Notes: generated by a model from the sequence alone, not told the origin. A stretch of DNA of 64,000 bases from Proteiniclasticum aestuarii (GCF_017368455.1 NZ_JAFNJU010000006.1:1-64000), one strand, 5' to 3'. Positions 44,872 through 54,124 are shown, numbered from the stretch's first letter. Numbers and translations are program-made.

Positions 44872-47800
44872 ATGAAAATTGAACGAATGATGCGGTGGTT
44901 TCTGAGTATTTTCTTATCGGTGCTGCTTGTTTCTCCGTCTGCTTTGAAGGTGCATGCGGAAGAAGGACCAGTCTATTCTCTGGAGGCAGGAAGTTCAATT
45001 GTGCTGGTTTCAAGTGATCCGGGTTCCACAAACAGTCTCACGACAGTCAGAGCAACCTGGACCAATGAAGGGTTCGCCTATCTTCTTATTGAAAGCTCAA
45101 AAGAGCTGACGAGCGTCAGCATGGATGGGATTACTGCAACAGGAGGGGATCTCAAAGAATATGCCAAAGGACATGCCATAACGGTTGGTGCAACCTTATT
45201 TGCTCCTGTAAAGAACAACTCGTTTCTGACCGTGGCAAGATTTCCTGTAGCTGCTGTAAGCAGTGCAGCAACCCATACCATTGCCGCCAGCGTTGTGGGG
45301 GATGGACATGAACTGGGTGAAGAGGTAGCATTTCTGGTCCCCAAACTGGAGATCACCATCACGAAAGAATGGACAGGCGGACCAAAGAATCCTGTAACGG
45401 TCCATCTGAACAGAGCCGGTTACAGTGCCCCCATCGGGACCTATGAACTGAGCACCGCTGATTCTTCTGAAGCGGTGACGGATCTGTATTATACCGATGG
45501 TCTCGGACGAGTGATTGATTACAGTGTCACAGAAGATCAGACTACAGTAGAAGATGGTTACTCTGTATCAGTGGGTAAAGACTATTCCTATGCTGAAGGA
45601 CTTCATAAATACGCGTTCACCATCACCAATACCTACACCAGGCCTGCAGTGGACATTGTGGTGGAAAAGAAGTGGTATGGGGACAATAAAGTGGACAAAC
45701 CTAATTTCATTACGCTGAATCTCTATTATCTCGATGATCAGGAAGTAAGAGTGGATGTAGCATCAACAGATGTATATCCCGATACAGACGGACTCTGGAA
45801 ACATACATTTGAGAATCAGTATAAATACGATGAAAATTATAATGAGATAAACTATAAGGTGGAAGAGGAAGCTGTACCGGGATTCAGCACACATATTGAG
45901 AAAATCGATGCTGTAAGTTTTTTCGTGCACAATACAGAGCTCTTAACCATTGAAGGCATGAAAACCTGGATCGATGATCCGCAAACCAGCGCGACCACCA
46001 GACCGGATTCCATCACTGTAGAACTATATAGAAATAATGTGCTGTACAGATCCAAAACCGTGATGCCTGATGCATCAGGAAACTGGACCTACAGATTTGA
46101 CTCCCTGAAGGAACTGGATGCCGAAGGAGGGGCCTATACCTATACCATCAAAGAAGCTGACGTGGATGGTTATACCAGCAGTGTCAACGGATACGACCTG
46201 GTAAATATCCAGACCATGGAAATCCATGGAACCAAAAGATGGCTGGATGAAATGGAAACGGAAATGAGACCGGACTATATTGAAGTGATTCTTCTTCAGA
46301 ACGAAGAAGAATACAAGACAATGAAAGTCATGCCTGATGGAGAAGGAAACTGGAAGTATTCCTTCATAGATCTTCCGAAATACGATGCCAATGGTGCACT
46401 TTATAAGTACAGCATTGATGAAGTGGAAGTAGACGGGTATGAGACTGAAACAGACGGATACGATCTTACCAACATCAGAACAGACATCACCAGCGTAACA
46501 GGAACCAAAATCTGGATGGATGAACCAGAAACAGAGATGAGACCTGAATCCATTACAGTAGTTCTGCTTGAGAGCGGAGAAGAATATAAGACGATGGAAG
46601 TGACCCCTGATACAGATGGAAACTGGACGTACACATTCAATGATCTTCCTCAGTTCGATGAATATGGTGTGGTTTATCAATACAGCATCGATGAACTGGA
46701 AGTGGAAGGCTATGAAACTACAGTGGAAGGTTTTGATCTCATCAATACAAGAGTTGGAATGACTTCAGTATCAGGAACCAAGACTTGGATGGATGAACCG
46801 GAAACACAAATGAGACCGGAATATATTGAAGTGGTTCTGCTTCAGAACGAAGAAGAATTCACAACCATGAAAGTGATGCCGGATCAGCAAGGAAACTGGA
46901 CGTACACATTCAATGATCTTCCTCAGTTCGATGAATATGGTGCGGTTTATCAATACAGCATCGATGAACTGGAAGTGGAAGGCTATGAGACCACAGTGGA
47001 AGGGTTTGATCTCATTAATACAAGAGTTGGAATGACTTCAGTATCAGGAACTAAGATCTGGATGGATGAACCGGAAACGCAAATAAGACCGGAGTATATT
47101 GAAGTGATTCTTCTTCAGAACGAAGAAGAATACAAGACAATGAAAGTCATGCCTGATGGAGAATGGAACTGGACCTATGCATTCAATGAACTTCCTCAGT
47201 TCGATGAATATGGTGCGGTTTATAAGTACACTATCGATGAACTGGAAGTGGAGGGCTATGTCACTACGGTAGAAGGATATGATCTGTTTAATACCAGAGT
47301 AGGAACGACATCGGTGTCAGGAACCAAGACCTGGATGGATGAACCAGAAACAGAGATGAGACCTGAATCCATTACAGTAGTTCTGCTTGAGAGCGGAGAA
47401 GAATATAAGACGATGGAAGTGACCCCTGATACAGATGGAAACTGGACGTACACATTCAATGATCTTCCTCAGTTCGATGAATATGGTGCGGTTTATAAGT
47501 ACAGCATCGATGAACTGGAAGTGGAAGGCTATGAAACTACAGTGGAAGGGTTTGATCTCATCAACACAAGAGTTGGAATGACTTCAGTATCAGGAACCAA
47601 GACCTGGATGGATGAACCGGAAACGGAAAAGAGACCGGAATATATTCAAGTGGTGCTGCTTCAGAATGAAGAAGGATACAGGACCATGAAAGTACTGCCG
47701 GATGAGCAAGGAAACTGGACCTATGGCTTCAATGAACTTCCTCAGTTCGATGAATATGGTATGGCTTATGAATACGCTATAGATGAACTGGAAGTGGAAG

Positions 47801-48852
47801 GCTATGAGACCACGGTAGAAGGGTTTGATCTCATCAATACAAGAGTCGGAACGACATCTGTATCAGGAACCAAGACCTGGATGGATGAACCAGAAACGGA
47901 AATGAGACCGGAATATATTGAAGTAGTGCTTCTTCAGAACGATGAAAAATATGAGACGCTGGAAGTTATGCCTGATCCAGAAGGAAACTGGACATATACA
48001 TTCAGTGATCTTCCAGAGTTTGATGCAGAAGGCAAACCTTACGCATACTCCATTGATGAATTGGAAGTAGAAGGATATCTTTCCACTGTAGATGGATATG
48101 ATCTCATCAACACCAGAACAGGGAGCGTAAGCATCTCTGGAGAAAAAACATGGGATGATCTTTCTGATAGACCGGAAGAAATAACCGTACTGCTTCTAGA
48201 GAATGGGGTAGAAGTGGATAGAATGAAGGTAACGCCTAATGCAAGTGGAGCATGGCTATACACCTTCTTAAATCAGCATGAATTTGATGAGGAAGGCATT
48301 CCATGCACCTACAGCGTAGAAGAACTGCCCGTGGCAGGCTATGAAACCACGGTGGACGGTTATGACCTGCACAACAGACAGCAGAGAGGAATGATCAGGA
48401 TTCTGAAGACCGATAACTTCAATGAGCCCCTGGAAGGTGGGGAGTTTGAAATCCATGATGAAAAGGGTGTGCTTGTCTATAGCGGTATTTCCGATGAAAA
48501 CGGGATAGTGGAAGCCTTGCTTCCGCTGGGCACCTACAAGGTCATGGAAGTGGAAGCGCCGGAAGATTTCATTCTGGATGAAACACCCAAAATGGCAGTG
48601 CTGGATATAGATGGAGAAGTCATTGAGCTGTCCTTCGTCAATGATCCGGAGATCAATGAACTGCCGGATACGGGTGGTGACGAAGATCCGGAGGAGGAAG
48701 AACCGGAAGAGGAAGATATCAAGGACAAGACAGAGGATGAGAAGCCTGAGCTTCCAAAGACGGGTGGCATTCACTACAGCTTCTGGAGCCTACAGGGTAT
48801 ACTGCTCATCATGGGTGGACTGCTGCTTCTGAAGAGACGAAAAACCGCATAG
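44872..48852 (+). CDS. LPxTG-anchored surface protein with about 11 Cna-B repeats and a SpaA-like domain
   Basis: The 1326-residue protein is exported and wall-anchored by sortase. The signal peptide covers about residues 1-29 (ending VHA). After an N-terminal domain of ~125 residues come about eleven Cna-B units of around 85-91 residues, each starting like SVSGTKTWMDEPE. A SpaA-like domain (MIRILKTDNFNEPLEGGEFE) follows, and a tail has LPDTG at 1264, an acidic linker, then LPKTG at 1294-1298, a hydrophobic helix and KRRKTA. The central units are almost identical at 273-bp spacing (46771, 47044, 47317, 47590, 47863). Cna-B domains are stalk modules of adhesins and pili. No sortase gene is present in the window. 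ATG 44872 is chosen by RBS and signal peptide. Confidence 0.93.
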   Translation: MKIERMMRWFLSIFLSVLLVSPSALKVHAEEGPVYSLEAGSSIVLVSSDPGSTNSLTTVRATWTNEGFAYLLIESSKELTSVSMDGITATGGDLKEYAKGHAITVGATLFAPVKNNSFLTVARFPVAAVSSAATHTIAASVVGDGHELGEEVAFLVPKLEITITKEWTGGPKNPVTVHLNRAGYSAPIGTYELSTADSSEAVTDLYYTDGLGRVIDYSVTEDQTTVEDGYSVSVGKDYSYAEGLHKYAFTITNTYTRPAVDIVVEKKWYGDNKVDKPNFITLNLYYLDDQEVRVDVASTDVYPDTDGLWKHTFENQYKYDENYNEINYKVEEEAVPGFSTHIEKIDAVSFFVHNTELLTIEGMKTWIDDPQTSATTRPDSITVELYRNNVLYRSKTVMPDASGNWTYRFDSLKELDAEGGAYTYTIKEADVDGYTSSVNGYDLVNIQTMEIHGTKRWLDEMETEMRPDYIEVILLQNEEEYKTMKVMPDGEGNWKYSFIDLPKYDANGALYKYSIDEVEVDGYETETDGYDLTNIRTDITSVTGTKIWMDEPETEMRPESITVVLLESGEEYKTMEVTPDTDGNWTYTFNDLPQFDEYGVVYQYSIDELEVEGYETTVEGFDLINTRVGMTSVSGTKTWMDEPETQMRPEYIEVVLLQNEEEFTTMKVMPDQQGNWTYTFNDLPQFDEYGAVYQYSIDELEVEGYETTVEGFDLINTRVGMTSVSGTKIWMDEPETQIRPEYIEVILLQNEEEYKTMKVMPDGEWNWTYAFNELPQFDEYGAVYKYTIDELEVEGYVTTVEGYDLFNTRVGTTSVSGTKTWMDEPETEMRPESITVVLLESGEEYKTMEVTPDTDGNWTYTFNDLPQFDEYGAVYKYSIDELEVEGYETTVEGFDLINTRVGMTSVSGTKTWMDEPETEKRPEYIQVVLLQNEEGYRTMKVLPDEQGNWTYGFNELPQFDEYGMAYEYAIDELEVEGYETTVEGFDLINTRVGTTSVSGTKTWMDEPETEMRPEYIEVVLLQNDEKYETLEVMPDPEGNWTYTFSDLPEFDAEGKPYAYSIDELEVEGYLSTVDGYDLINTRTGSVSISGEKTWDDLSDRPEEITVLLLENGVEVDRMKVTPNASGAWLYTFLNQHEFDEEGIPCTYSVEELPVAGYETTVDGYDLHNRQQRGMIRILKTDNFNEPLEGGEFEIHDEKGVLVYSGISDENGIVEALLPLGTYKVMEVEAPEDFILDETPKMAVLDIDGEVIELSFVNDPEINELPDTGGDEDPEEEEPEEEDIKDKTEDEKPELPKTGGIHYSFWSLQGILLIMGGLLLLKRRKTA
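46498..48130 (+). repeat. tandem 273-bp coding repeats (Cna-B units)
   Basis: About six consecutive Cna-B units keep a 273-bp register, and long blocks are identical at the DNA level. For example, the segment coding for WTYTFNDLPQFDEYG recurs near 46620, 46897 and 47443, and the one coding EMRPESITVVLLESGEEYKT recurs at about 46535 and 47354. This identity suggests recent expansion or gene conversion and makes the repeat number likely to vary. Confidence 0.85.
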
Positions 48853-48875
48853 CAATAACAGAAAAGCCTATTTTG

Positions 48876-48906
48876 GAGGCTGCTTGTGAAAGCGGCCTCT
48901 TTCCCA
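48876..48906 (+). terminator. terminator after surface protein gene
   Basis: GAGGC...CTT (48876-48885) pairs with AAG...GCCTC (about 48889-48899) in a two-part stem, then TTTCCC. The T run is short, so efficiency is uncertain. Confidence 0.55.
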
Positions 48907-49009
48907 TGTTCAACTGATTCTGGTTTTGTTTTCATTCTGAAAAATATAAAGGGGTCTGAATATTCATGCGGGACTTTGATATTTTTTTGTTAAGAGCCTG
49001 GTATTAAGA

Positions 49010-49039
49010 TTGATAACTATAAGTAGCTTGTGGTATGAT
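49010..49039 (+). promoter_or_regulatory. promoter of agrBD cluster
   Basis: TTGATA (49010-49015) and TATGAT (49034-49039) are 18 bases apart, with an extended -10 (TGG just before TATGAT). It lies about 80 bases before ATG 49118. No regulator site was recognised. Confidence 0.65.
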
Positions 49040-49117
49040 AAAAAAGACATTATATATAGAAGCATAACACTTTAAAATACACACAAGGGTATATAACTTT
49101 GAAACTGAGGTTGAAGG

Positions 49118-49690
49118 ATGTTCATTTACATACTGCTGGCAGCTGTTGTGGCCAGAATCAAAGGATACAGCATAAAACCTGTCACAAGAGATTACTCCTT
49201 ATACCCCTTGTTTCTGGCAGAAGCCATTTATCTGTTTCTGCAGATCTCTGTATTCATGGGACAGTATGATTACATTAAATATGCAGGGGTGTTCAAATCC
49301 ATCTATCTCTATACCCTGATCGTTCCCATAGTCGTCCATCGATTATACAAGACAGGAATCTACGGGTCCATGATCTTAACCATCGGCTCCATCCTGAACA
49401 AGTTCGTCATGAGCCAGAACGGAGGAAAGATGCCGGTCTATGCGACCCTGTCAAAATACACAGGGTACTTTGATGAAAGCGTTCTGGGAACAGCAGATCA
49501 GATCCATGTCTTAGGCAATGAGGCAACAAAGTTCAAGATTCTAACAGACTACATCGATGTAGGGTACAGTATCCTCAGCATCGGAGATGTACTCATCCAT
49601 GCATTCATATTTCTGGTGGTCTATGCCACCATCAAGGCAAACAATTCTAAATCGGATCCATATTCAATAGACAAAAAGGGGAAGGCATAA
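49118..49690 (+). CDS. DUF5317-like membrane protein
   Basis: The 190-residue protein has about five membrane helices. The first lies at the very N-terminus, so it is membrane-embedded without a cleaved signal. The QNGGKMPVYATLSKY stretch with a conserved-looking Gly-Gly and Met-Pro, and ATKFKILTDYI, fit the DUF5317 family, whose function is unknown. Its stop is two bases before the next ATG. It is the first gene of the AgrB/AgrD cluster, so it may help peptide export or sensing. Confidence 0.75.
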   Translation: MFIYILLAAVVARIKGYSIKPVTRDYSLYPLFLAEAIYLFLQISVFMGQYDYIKYAGVFKSIYLYTLIVPIVVHRLYKTGIYGSMILTIGSILNKFVMSQNGGKMPVYATLSKYTGYFDESVLGTADQIHVLGNEATKFKILTDYIDVGYSILSIGDVLIHAFIFLVVYATIKANNSKSDPYSIDKKGKA

Positions 49691-49691
49691 A

Positions 49692-50186
49692 ATGGAATTT
49701 AGCACAATGATTCTGACAAAGTATATTCTTGGGTTCGCCCTACAGAGCTTTATTCTGGTTCTAGGCGTCTATATATTCAATAAGCAGAAACTGATTCTCA
49801 GAGATTATCTGATCACATCAGTACTTGTGACCTTCGTCACTTTCTTCATGAAATCACTGCCCATCTCCGTAGGTGTTCAGACCATCATGAATATGATCTT
49901 CATGTATCTGATCTGTGTGGTCTATCTGAAGATGCAGCCCTATATCACCATCAGGTCCACAGCCCTCTGTGTAGTCCTGATCCTTATATCTGAAATGATT
50001 GTCACAGCAGGTATCGTCATGATGTATGGTCAGACTCAGTTTCAGAGCATTGTGAGCAGCGGCTCCCAGAGACATTACATCGGAACCATGGCAAACATTG
50101 TATTTACCATCATCATCATAGCACTGTATTTCATCTTGGATCGAAAGGGTGAGTATCATAGAAGCATTAGCAAGCAGGATAGCTGA
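49692..50186 (+). CDS. integral membrane protein, unknown
   Basis: The 164-residue protein has about five membrane helices and no soluble domain. It looks like the membrane sensor half of AgrC-type kinases (TKYILGFALQSFILVLGVYI start and short loops) but ends before any kinase region. Whether it is a truncated receptor or an independent protein cannot be told. The last 38 bases overlap agrB, so translation is coupled. Confidence 0.65.
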   Translation: MEFSTMILTKYILGFALQSFILVLGVYIFNKQKLILRDYLITSVLVTFVTFFMKSLPISVGVQTIMNMIFMYLICVVYLKMQPYITIRSTALCVVLILISEMIVTAGIVMMYGQTQFQSIVSSGSQRHYIGTMANIVFTIIIIALYFILDRKGEYHRSISKQDS

Positions 50187-50793
50187 CGGGCTCGCTTCTC
50201 AGCTGAATCTGGATCAGGAAAAACGCTCTGTCATCGCCTATGGACTCATCGGAATCCTTCAAGTCACATCGCTCTTTCTCATGATCACCGTCATCGGTCT
50301 GATGACAGGGACCTTGTACGAAAGTCTGATCATATTCTTCAGTGTAGGCTATATCAGGAAATCCACTGGAGGAGCACATTCAAGAACCATGTGGGGATGC
50401 AACACTGTAAGTGTGGCATCCATTACGCTACTAGCCATATTATCGAGATATCTGTTTGGCATCCCCCTTGACGTCTACGTCAATGCGGGTATCACCATGG
50501 CAGTGTTTCTTGCAGGATTCATCATTTTCCACAAGCGTGTTCCAGTGGATAGTCCCAACAAGCCCATTGTATCCTCTGAAAAGATCAGAAGATTGAGGAG
50601 AGAGAGCTTCGGTAAGCTTTGTCTGTTTCTTCTGCTGACAGGGGCTGCCATTGCACTGGCGGAGAGTTCTGAAAGGTTATACAGCATCGCCTCCAGTATC
50701 CGCATGGCCATGGTCTGGCAGGCCATCACACTGACTGAAACAGGAGGATCCTTATTGGCTAGAGTGGATCGCGCAATCAACTCTGTATTATAG
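50149..50793 (+). CDS. agrB: AgrB-like peptide processing membrane protease
   Basis: The 214-residue membrane protein cuts and cyclises the AgrD precursor. The catalytic pair is visible: His77 and Cys84 in STGGAHSRTMWGC, at the same positions as in staphylococcal AgrB. About five or six helices follow. The start is GTG 50149 inside the upstream gene, with AAAGG directly before; no other good start exists. It is followed 87 bases later by the AgrD gene. Confidence 0.93.
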   Translation: MSIIEALASRIADGLASQLNLDQEKRSVIAYGLIGILQVTSLFLMITVIGLMTGTLYESLIIFFSVGYIRKSTGGAHSRTMWGCNTVSVASITLLAILSRYLFGIPLDVYVNAGITMAVFLAGFIIFHKRVPVDSPNKPIVSSEKIRRLRRESFGKLCLFLLLTGAAIALAESSERLYSIASSIRMAMVWQAITLTETGGSLLARVDRAINSVL

Positions 50794-50880
50794 AAATGAA
50801 TACACCGCAGGGTGTCAGCCCTGCTTACGTAGCTGGATATTTAAAATATAACAATTCCTTACTGAAAGGAGGGGAGAAAA

Positions 50881-51009
50881 ATGAAAAAGAAGAACTTATT
50901 AACACTAGTGGCTGCATTCGCAACAGTAATTGCAACGAGCATGGCAACTTCAGCTTGCATATTCTACTTCTACCAGCCAGAAGAACCAGAATCTCTAAGA
51001 GATAAGTAG
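50881..51009 (+). CDS. agrD: AgrD-like cyclic thiolactone autoinducer precursor
   Basis: This 42-residue peptide has the three parts of AgrD: a basic-then-hydrophobic leader (residues 1-22, starting MKKKNLLTLVAAF), a signal core with Cys26 in TSACIFYFYQP, and an acidic tail (EEPESLRDK) of the type recognised by AgrB. The mature ring is probably Cys26 to Phe30 as a thiolactone, with or without a short N-terminal tail. AAAGGAGGGG lies just before ATG 50881. The position after agrB supports the call. A receptor is not encoded nearby. Confidence 0.93.
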   Translation: MKKKNLLTLVAAFATVIATSMATSACIFYFYQPEEPESLRDK

Positions 51010-51021
51010 TAGTTTAAAGCG

Positions 51022-51048
51022 AAAAGACTTGTTTTTAACAAGTCTTTT
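51022..51048 (+). terminator. intrinsic terminator after agrD
   Basis: AAAAGACTTGTT (51022-51033) pairs perfectly with AACAAGTCTTTT (51037-51048); the stem ends in a T-rich run. It may stop most transcripts before the GGDEF gene or act in both directions. Confidence 0.8.
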
Positions 51049-51079
51049 CAACATTTAGATAGAGAAAGCAGGGGTAACT

Positions 51080-52744
51080 ATGTGGAACGAACTCCCATCT
51101 TTAAACAGCAGAAAAAGAGAACAGATCAGAATGATGTTCTTCACAGTGAAGATTCTGGCGCTTTTCTTCAGTGCCATTCCCATACTGGAGTACTTCAACA
51201 TACAGAATCATGGATATGATCTCTTAAGCATATATTATATCGGTATCACGTTCAGTGCCTTCAGTCTGATCATGGTGTTTCTGCTATTCATATACAATCG
51301 AAAAGAACACAATCAGCTTTACTACATCGTGGAAGTCGTCACATTCATCATTGTGTTTGTCGTGTCCATCTATGTGAGCGGAGCAAATAAAAGCGAGAAC
51401 AAGTACATCTTCCTTTTCATCATCATTTCCTATACCATCGAGTACGGTATGAAGACGGGACTTTTTGTTTCGGGTATCGCCACAGTGGTTATAGCAGGAA
51501 TGGACCTGTTTCTGGGAAACAACAGCAATGTGAACATTCAGTTCCAGAACGATCTGGCTCTTTTTGCCATGTTCTTCCTGGTAGCCTGGACCATAGGACA
51601 CTATGCGAGACTGGAACAGAAACACATCAAGGAACTGGTGGATTATGCTAATATTGATGGCCTCACCGGTGCATACAATCATCGCTATTTCTATGAGATC
51701 ATAGAAAGGCTCTTTGACCAGCATAAGAAGAAAGGCACTCATCTTTCCCTGGTGATGATGGACCTGGATTATTTCAAGAAATACAACGACATCTATGGAC
51801 ATGCTCAGGGAGATGCCTTCCTCAAGGAAATCACTGGGGTGATTCAAAGCTCCATCAGAGAGCGGGATATCCTATGCCGATACGGTGGAGATGAATTCTG
51901 CGTGATTCTGCCAGATACAGATAAAGAACAGGCCTGCGAAATTGCAGATGAATTGAGAGAAGCCGTCTGCAGCTACGAGTATCGAGGCAAGGAGAATATG
52001 AACAATAGGGCCATGACAGCCTCCATAGGGGTTTCCACATCCGGCCCGCAGATGGAGAGGCACATGAGTCTCATCGAGAATGCGGATATGGCCCTATACA
52101 GGGCGAAGTTCCTGAGGCGTAACAAGGTAGAGGTCTACTCCTCCATCTTTGATCATATCATCGAAAGAGAACCCAACGAGAACCTTCTCGATGAAATCAA
52201 GCCGCTGAAGACCCTCATGACCGTCATCAACTCCAGAGACACCTATACATTCAACCATGTGGAACGGGTCTTCCACTACTGCAGAATCGTAGCGGATCAT
52301 CTGAAGCTCTCATCAGAGGAGAAGCGGTCCCTGCTCTTTGGAGCCTACCTCCATGATCTGGGGAAGATCAATACGTCAAAGGAGACGCTGATCACCAATG
52401 CAAGACTCAGCAACGATCAGTGGGAGGAACTGAAGAAGCATCCTCAGGACAGTGCGGACATCGTCAGCCAGATCAAAGGATTCGAGGACATTGTTCCCGT
52501 GGTGCTTCAGCATCATGAAAAATACGATGGTTCCGGCTATCCTCTCGGCCTGAAAGGCAATGAGATCAATTATCTGGCAAGAATCCTCACCATTGTGGAT
52601 TCCTTCGACGCCATGACCAACCAGAGGCCCTATCAGAAGACCAAATCCTTCCAGGAAGCCTTTGATGAGATTGAAAGATGCAAGGGCACACACTTTGACC
52701 CTGTCATTGCCGACGGATTCATGGAAGCGCTGAAAGAGATGTAG
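51080..52744 (+). CDS. membrane GGDEF and HD-GYP cyclic-di-GMP protein
   Basis: The 554-residue protein has about six N-terminal membrane helices (residues 15-185), a GGDEF domain and a C-terminal HD-GYP domain. The active loop is RYGGDEF at 267-273, and RERD at 260-263 is an I-site (RxxD five residues before GGDEF), so feedback inhibition by cyclic-di-GMP is possible. HDLGK is at 425-429 and HHEKYDGSGYP at 478-488, so the phosphodiesterase site is complete too. Thus it may both make and break cyclic-di-GMP. The helical N-terminus could sense the AgrD peptide, as inference. A terminator separates it from agrD by 71 bases. Confidence 0.92.
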   Translation: MWNELPSLNSRKREQIRMMFFTVKILALFFSAIPILEYFNIQNHGYDLLSIYYIGITFSAFSLIMVFLLFIYNRKEHNQLYYIVEVVTFIIVFVVSIYVSGANKSENKYIFLFIIISYTIEYGMKTGLFVSGIATVVIAGMDLFLGNNSNVNIQFQNDLALFAMFFLVAWTIGHYARLEQKHIKELVDYANIDGLTGAYNHRYFYEIIERLFDQHKKKGTHLSLVMMDLDYFKKYNDIYGHAQGDAFLKEITGVIQSSIRERDILCRYGGDEFCVILPDTDKEQACEIADELREAVCSYEYRGKENMNNRAMTASIGVSTSGPQMERHMSLIENADMALYRAKFLRRNKVEVYSSIFDHIIEREPNENLLDEIKPLKTLMTVINSRDTYTFNHVERVFHYCRIVADHLKLSSEEKRSLLFGAYLHDLGKINTSKETLITNARLSNDQWEELKKHPQDSADIVSQIKGFEDIVPVVLQHHEKYDGSGYPLGLKGNEINYLARILTIVDSFDAMTNQRPYQKTKSFQEAFDEIERCKGTHFDPVIADGFMEALKEM

Positions 52745-52808
52745 ATGCATGGAGAAGAGCTTTATTCGTCTGCTTTGAAATTTAAAACACATCGTACAGA
52801 AATAGTGG

Positions 52809-52845
52809 AAAAGCTGGTATCAAGATCATAATGATACCAGCTTTT
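52809..52845. terminator. bidirectional intrinsic terminator
   Basis: AAAAGCTGGTATCA (52809-52822) is exactly inverted as TGATACCAGCTTTT (52832-52845). It stands between two converging genes and has A and T runs on both sides, so it can serve both. Confidence 0.9.
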
Positions 52846-52929
52846 CTGCTTTCATTTTCTGTTGTAGACATGAATGGATCATCGTTGCTCAACGTTAAAG
52901 GCAAATCTGTCATGGACCATAGAAAGTGG

Positions 52930-53940
52930 TCAGATGGAGCCCACGCTGTTTCTTTTGATCAGCTGCGTGTCAATGATGATATTCTCTGAGTAGTGGGGAT
53001 CTTTCAGAGATAGATCAATGACGCGCAGAACTTCATCCATGAGGCTGTTCATATCCTGATTCACAGTAGTGAGGCTGGGATTCAGCATTTCAGAAAAGAT
53101 CACATTGTCATACCCGCTGATTGAAATATCATCTGGAAGCGTCAATCCTCTCTCAATGGCTCTATTCATGAGACCATAGGCCATCATATCGTTGGCTGCG
53201 ATGATGGCCGTATAAGTATGCTGGTCATAAATCGCATCAAACAGAGCATAACCGCTTTCGAAGGAATAATCTCCATCGTAGATGTCCTTCTGATCCACAG
53301 CGCATCCATGGGCTTCCATGGAGGCCAGGAATCCCTGGATTCTGCCCGCGGTTCTAGCCATGTTCATATCTCCGTTGAGAAAGGCGATCTTTCTGTGATG
53401 GTTATCGATGACGTATTCCGTCAGCTTATTCATACCGGAGAAATCATCGAAGCGGATCTTTGACCCTTTGAACTCCTTGATGATTCGGTCGATCATGATG
53501 GCTGGTACGGAAAGATCCTCCAGCATGGAAAGATATTCCTCTGGGTGATTCTGCGCAGCGTTAGAGACCGAAATGGCCAGCAGATCAATACCTCTACTGA
53601 CCAGAAGTCGTATGCCTTCCAGATCATTTCTGATTTCATCATTGGAAGTCACCACCAGCACAAAATACCCGCGTTCTCTCATCTTGGCCTGAAGCCTTGA
53701 AACCATGCTTGCAAAGAAATAGTTCTCAAGATCCGGTACGATAATGCCGATGGTGTTGGATTTATTGGTGGCCAGCTGCCTGGCGGTGTGATTGGTCACA
53801 TACTTCTTTTCCCTGGCGATCTTCTTGATTTTCTCTCTCATGGCATCGGAAACACGACCAGGTTTGTTGTTCAGTACATGAGAAACGGTGGCAATGGATA
53901 CCTTGGCCTCTTCTGCGATATCCTTCATTGTAATCTTCAT
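52930..53940 (-). CDS. LacI-family transcriptional regulator
   Basis: The 336-residue protein has an N-terminal LacI HTH (ITMKDIAEEAKVSIATVSHV) and hinge (LNNKPGRVSDAMREKI) and a periplasmic-binding-like effector domain (IGIIVPDLENYFFASMV; AIIAANDMMAYGLM). It is divergent from the ribokinase-BMP-nucleoside hydrolase operon, so a ribose or nucleoside is the likely effector. ATG 53940 has AAGGA nine bases upstream; a longer frame from 53967 lacks support. Confidence 0.93.
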   Translation of the reverse strand: MKITMKDIAEEAKVSIATVSHVLNNKPGRVSDAMREKIKKIAREKKYVTNHTARQLATNKSNTIGIIVPDLENYFFASMVSRLQAKMRERGYFVLVVTSNDEIRNDLEGIRLLVSRGIDLLAISVSNAAQNHPEEYLSMLEDLSVPAIMIDRIIKEFKGSKIRFDDFSGMNKLTEYVIDNHHRKIAFLNGDMNMARTAGRIQGFLASMEAHGCAVDQKDIYDGDYSFESGYALFDAIYDQHTYTAIIAANDMMAYGLMNRAIERGLTLPDDISISGYDNVIFSEMLNPSLTTVNQDMNSLMDEVLRVIDLSLKDPHYSENIIIDTQLIKRNSVGSI

Positions 53941-54124
53941 AAAAATCAGTTCCTTTACTTTCTTCAATCTCGATATAGTGAATTATACGCTAAATATATG
54001 GAAATGTTAAGTTCCGGCAGAATCTGCACCATTTTACAGCTCGAGGCTTCTTAAAACACGAACAATGACTGCTATTTTATGAAAAAAAATATGTATATTT
54101 TTCATGGTTTCGTTTACAAAGTTC

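Noticed and set aside
46075-48774. Long minus-strand frames opposite the surface protein
   Set aside because: They follow the codon pattern of the repetitive plus-strand gene, repeat with it, and have no RBS or start context. They are antisense shadows.
49692-50186. AgrC histidine kinase
   Set aside because: It has only membrane helices; there is no H-box or ATPase domain before the stop, and the overlap with agrB leaves no room.
50796-51005. 69-residue frame ending inside the agrD region
   Set aside because: It is in another phase from the well-supported AgrD frame and has no RBS; the AgrD signature explains the region.
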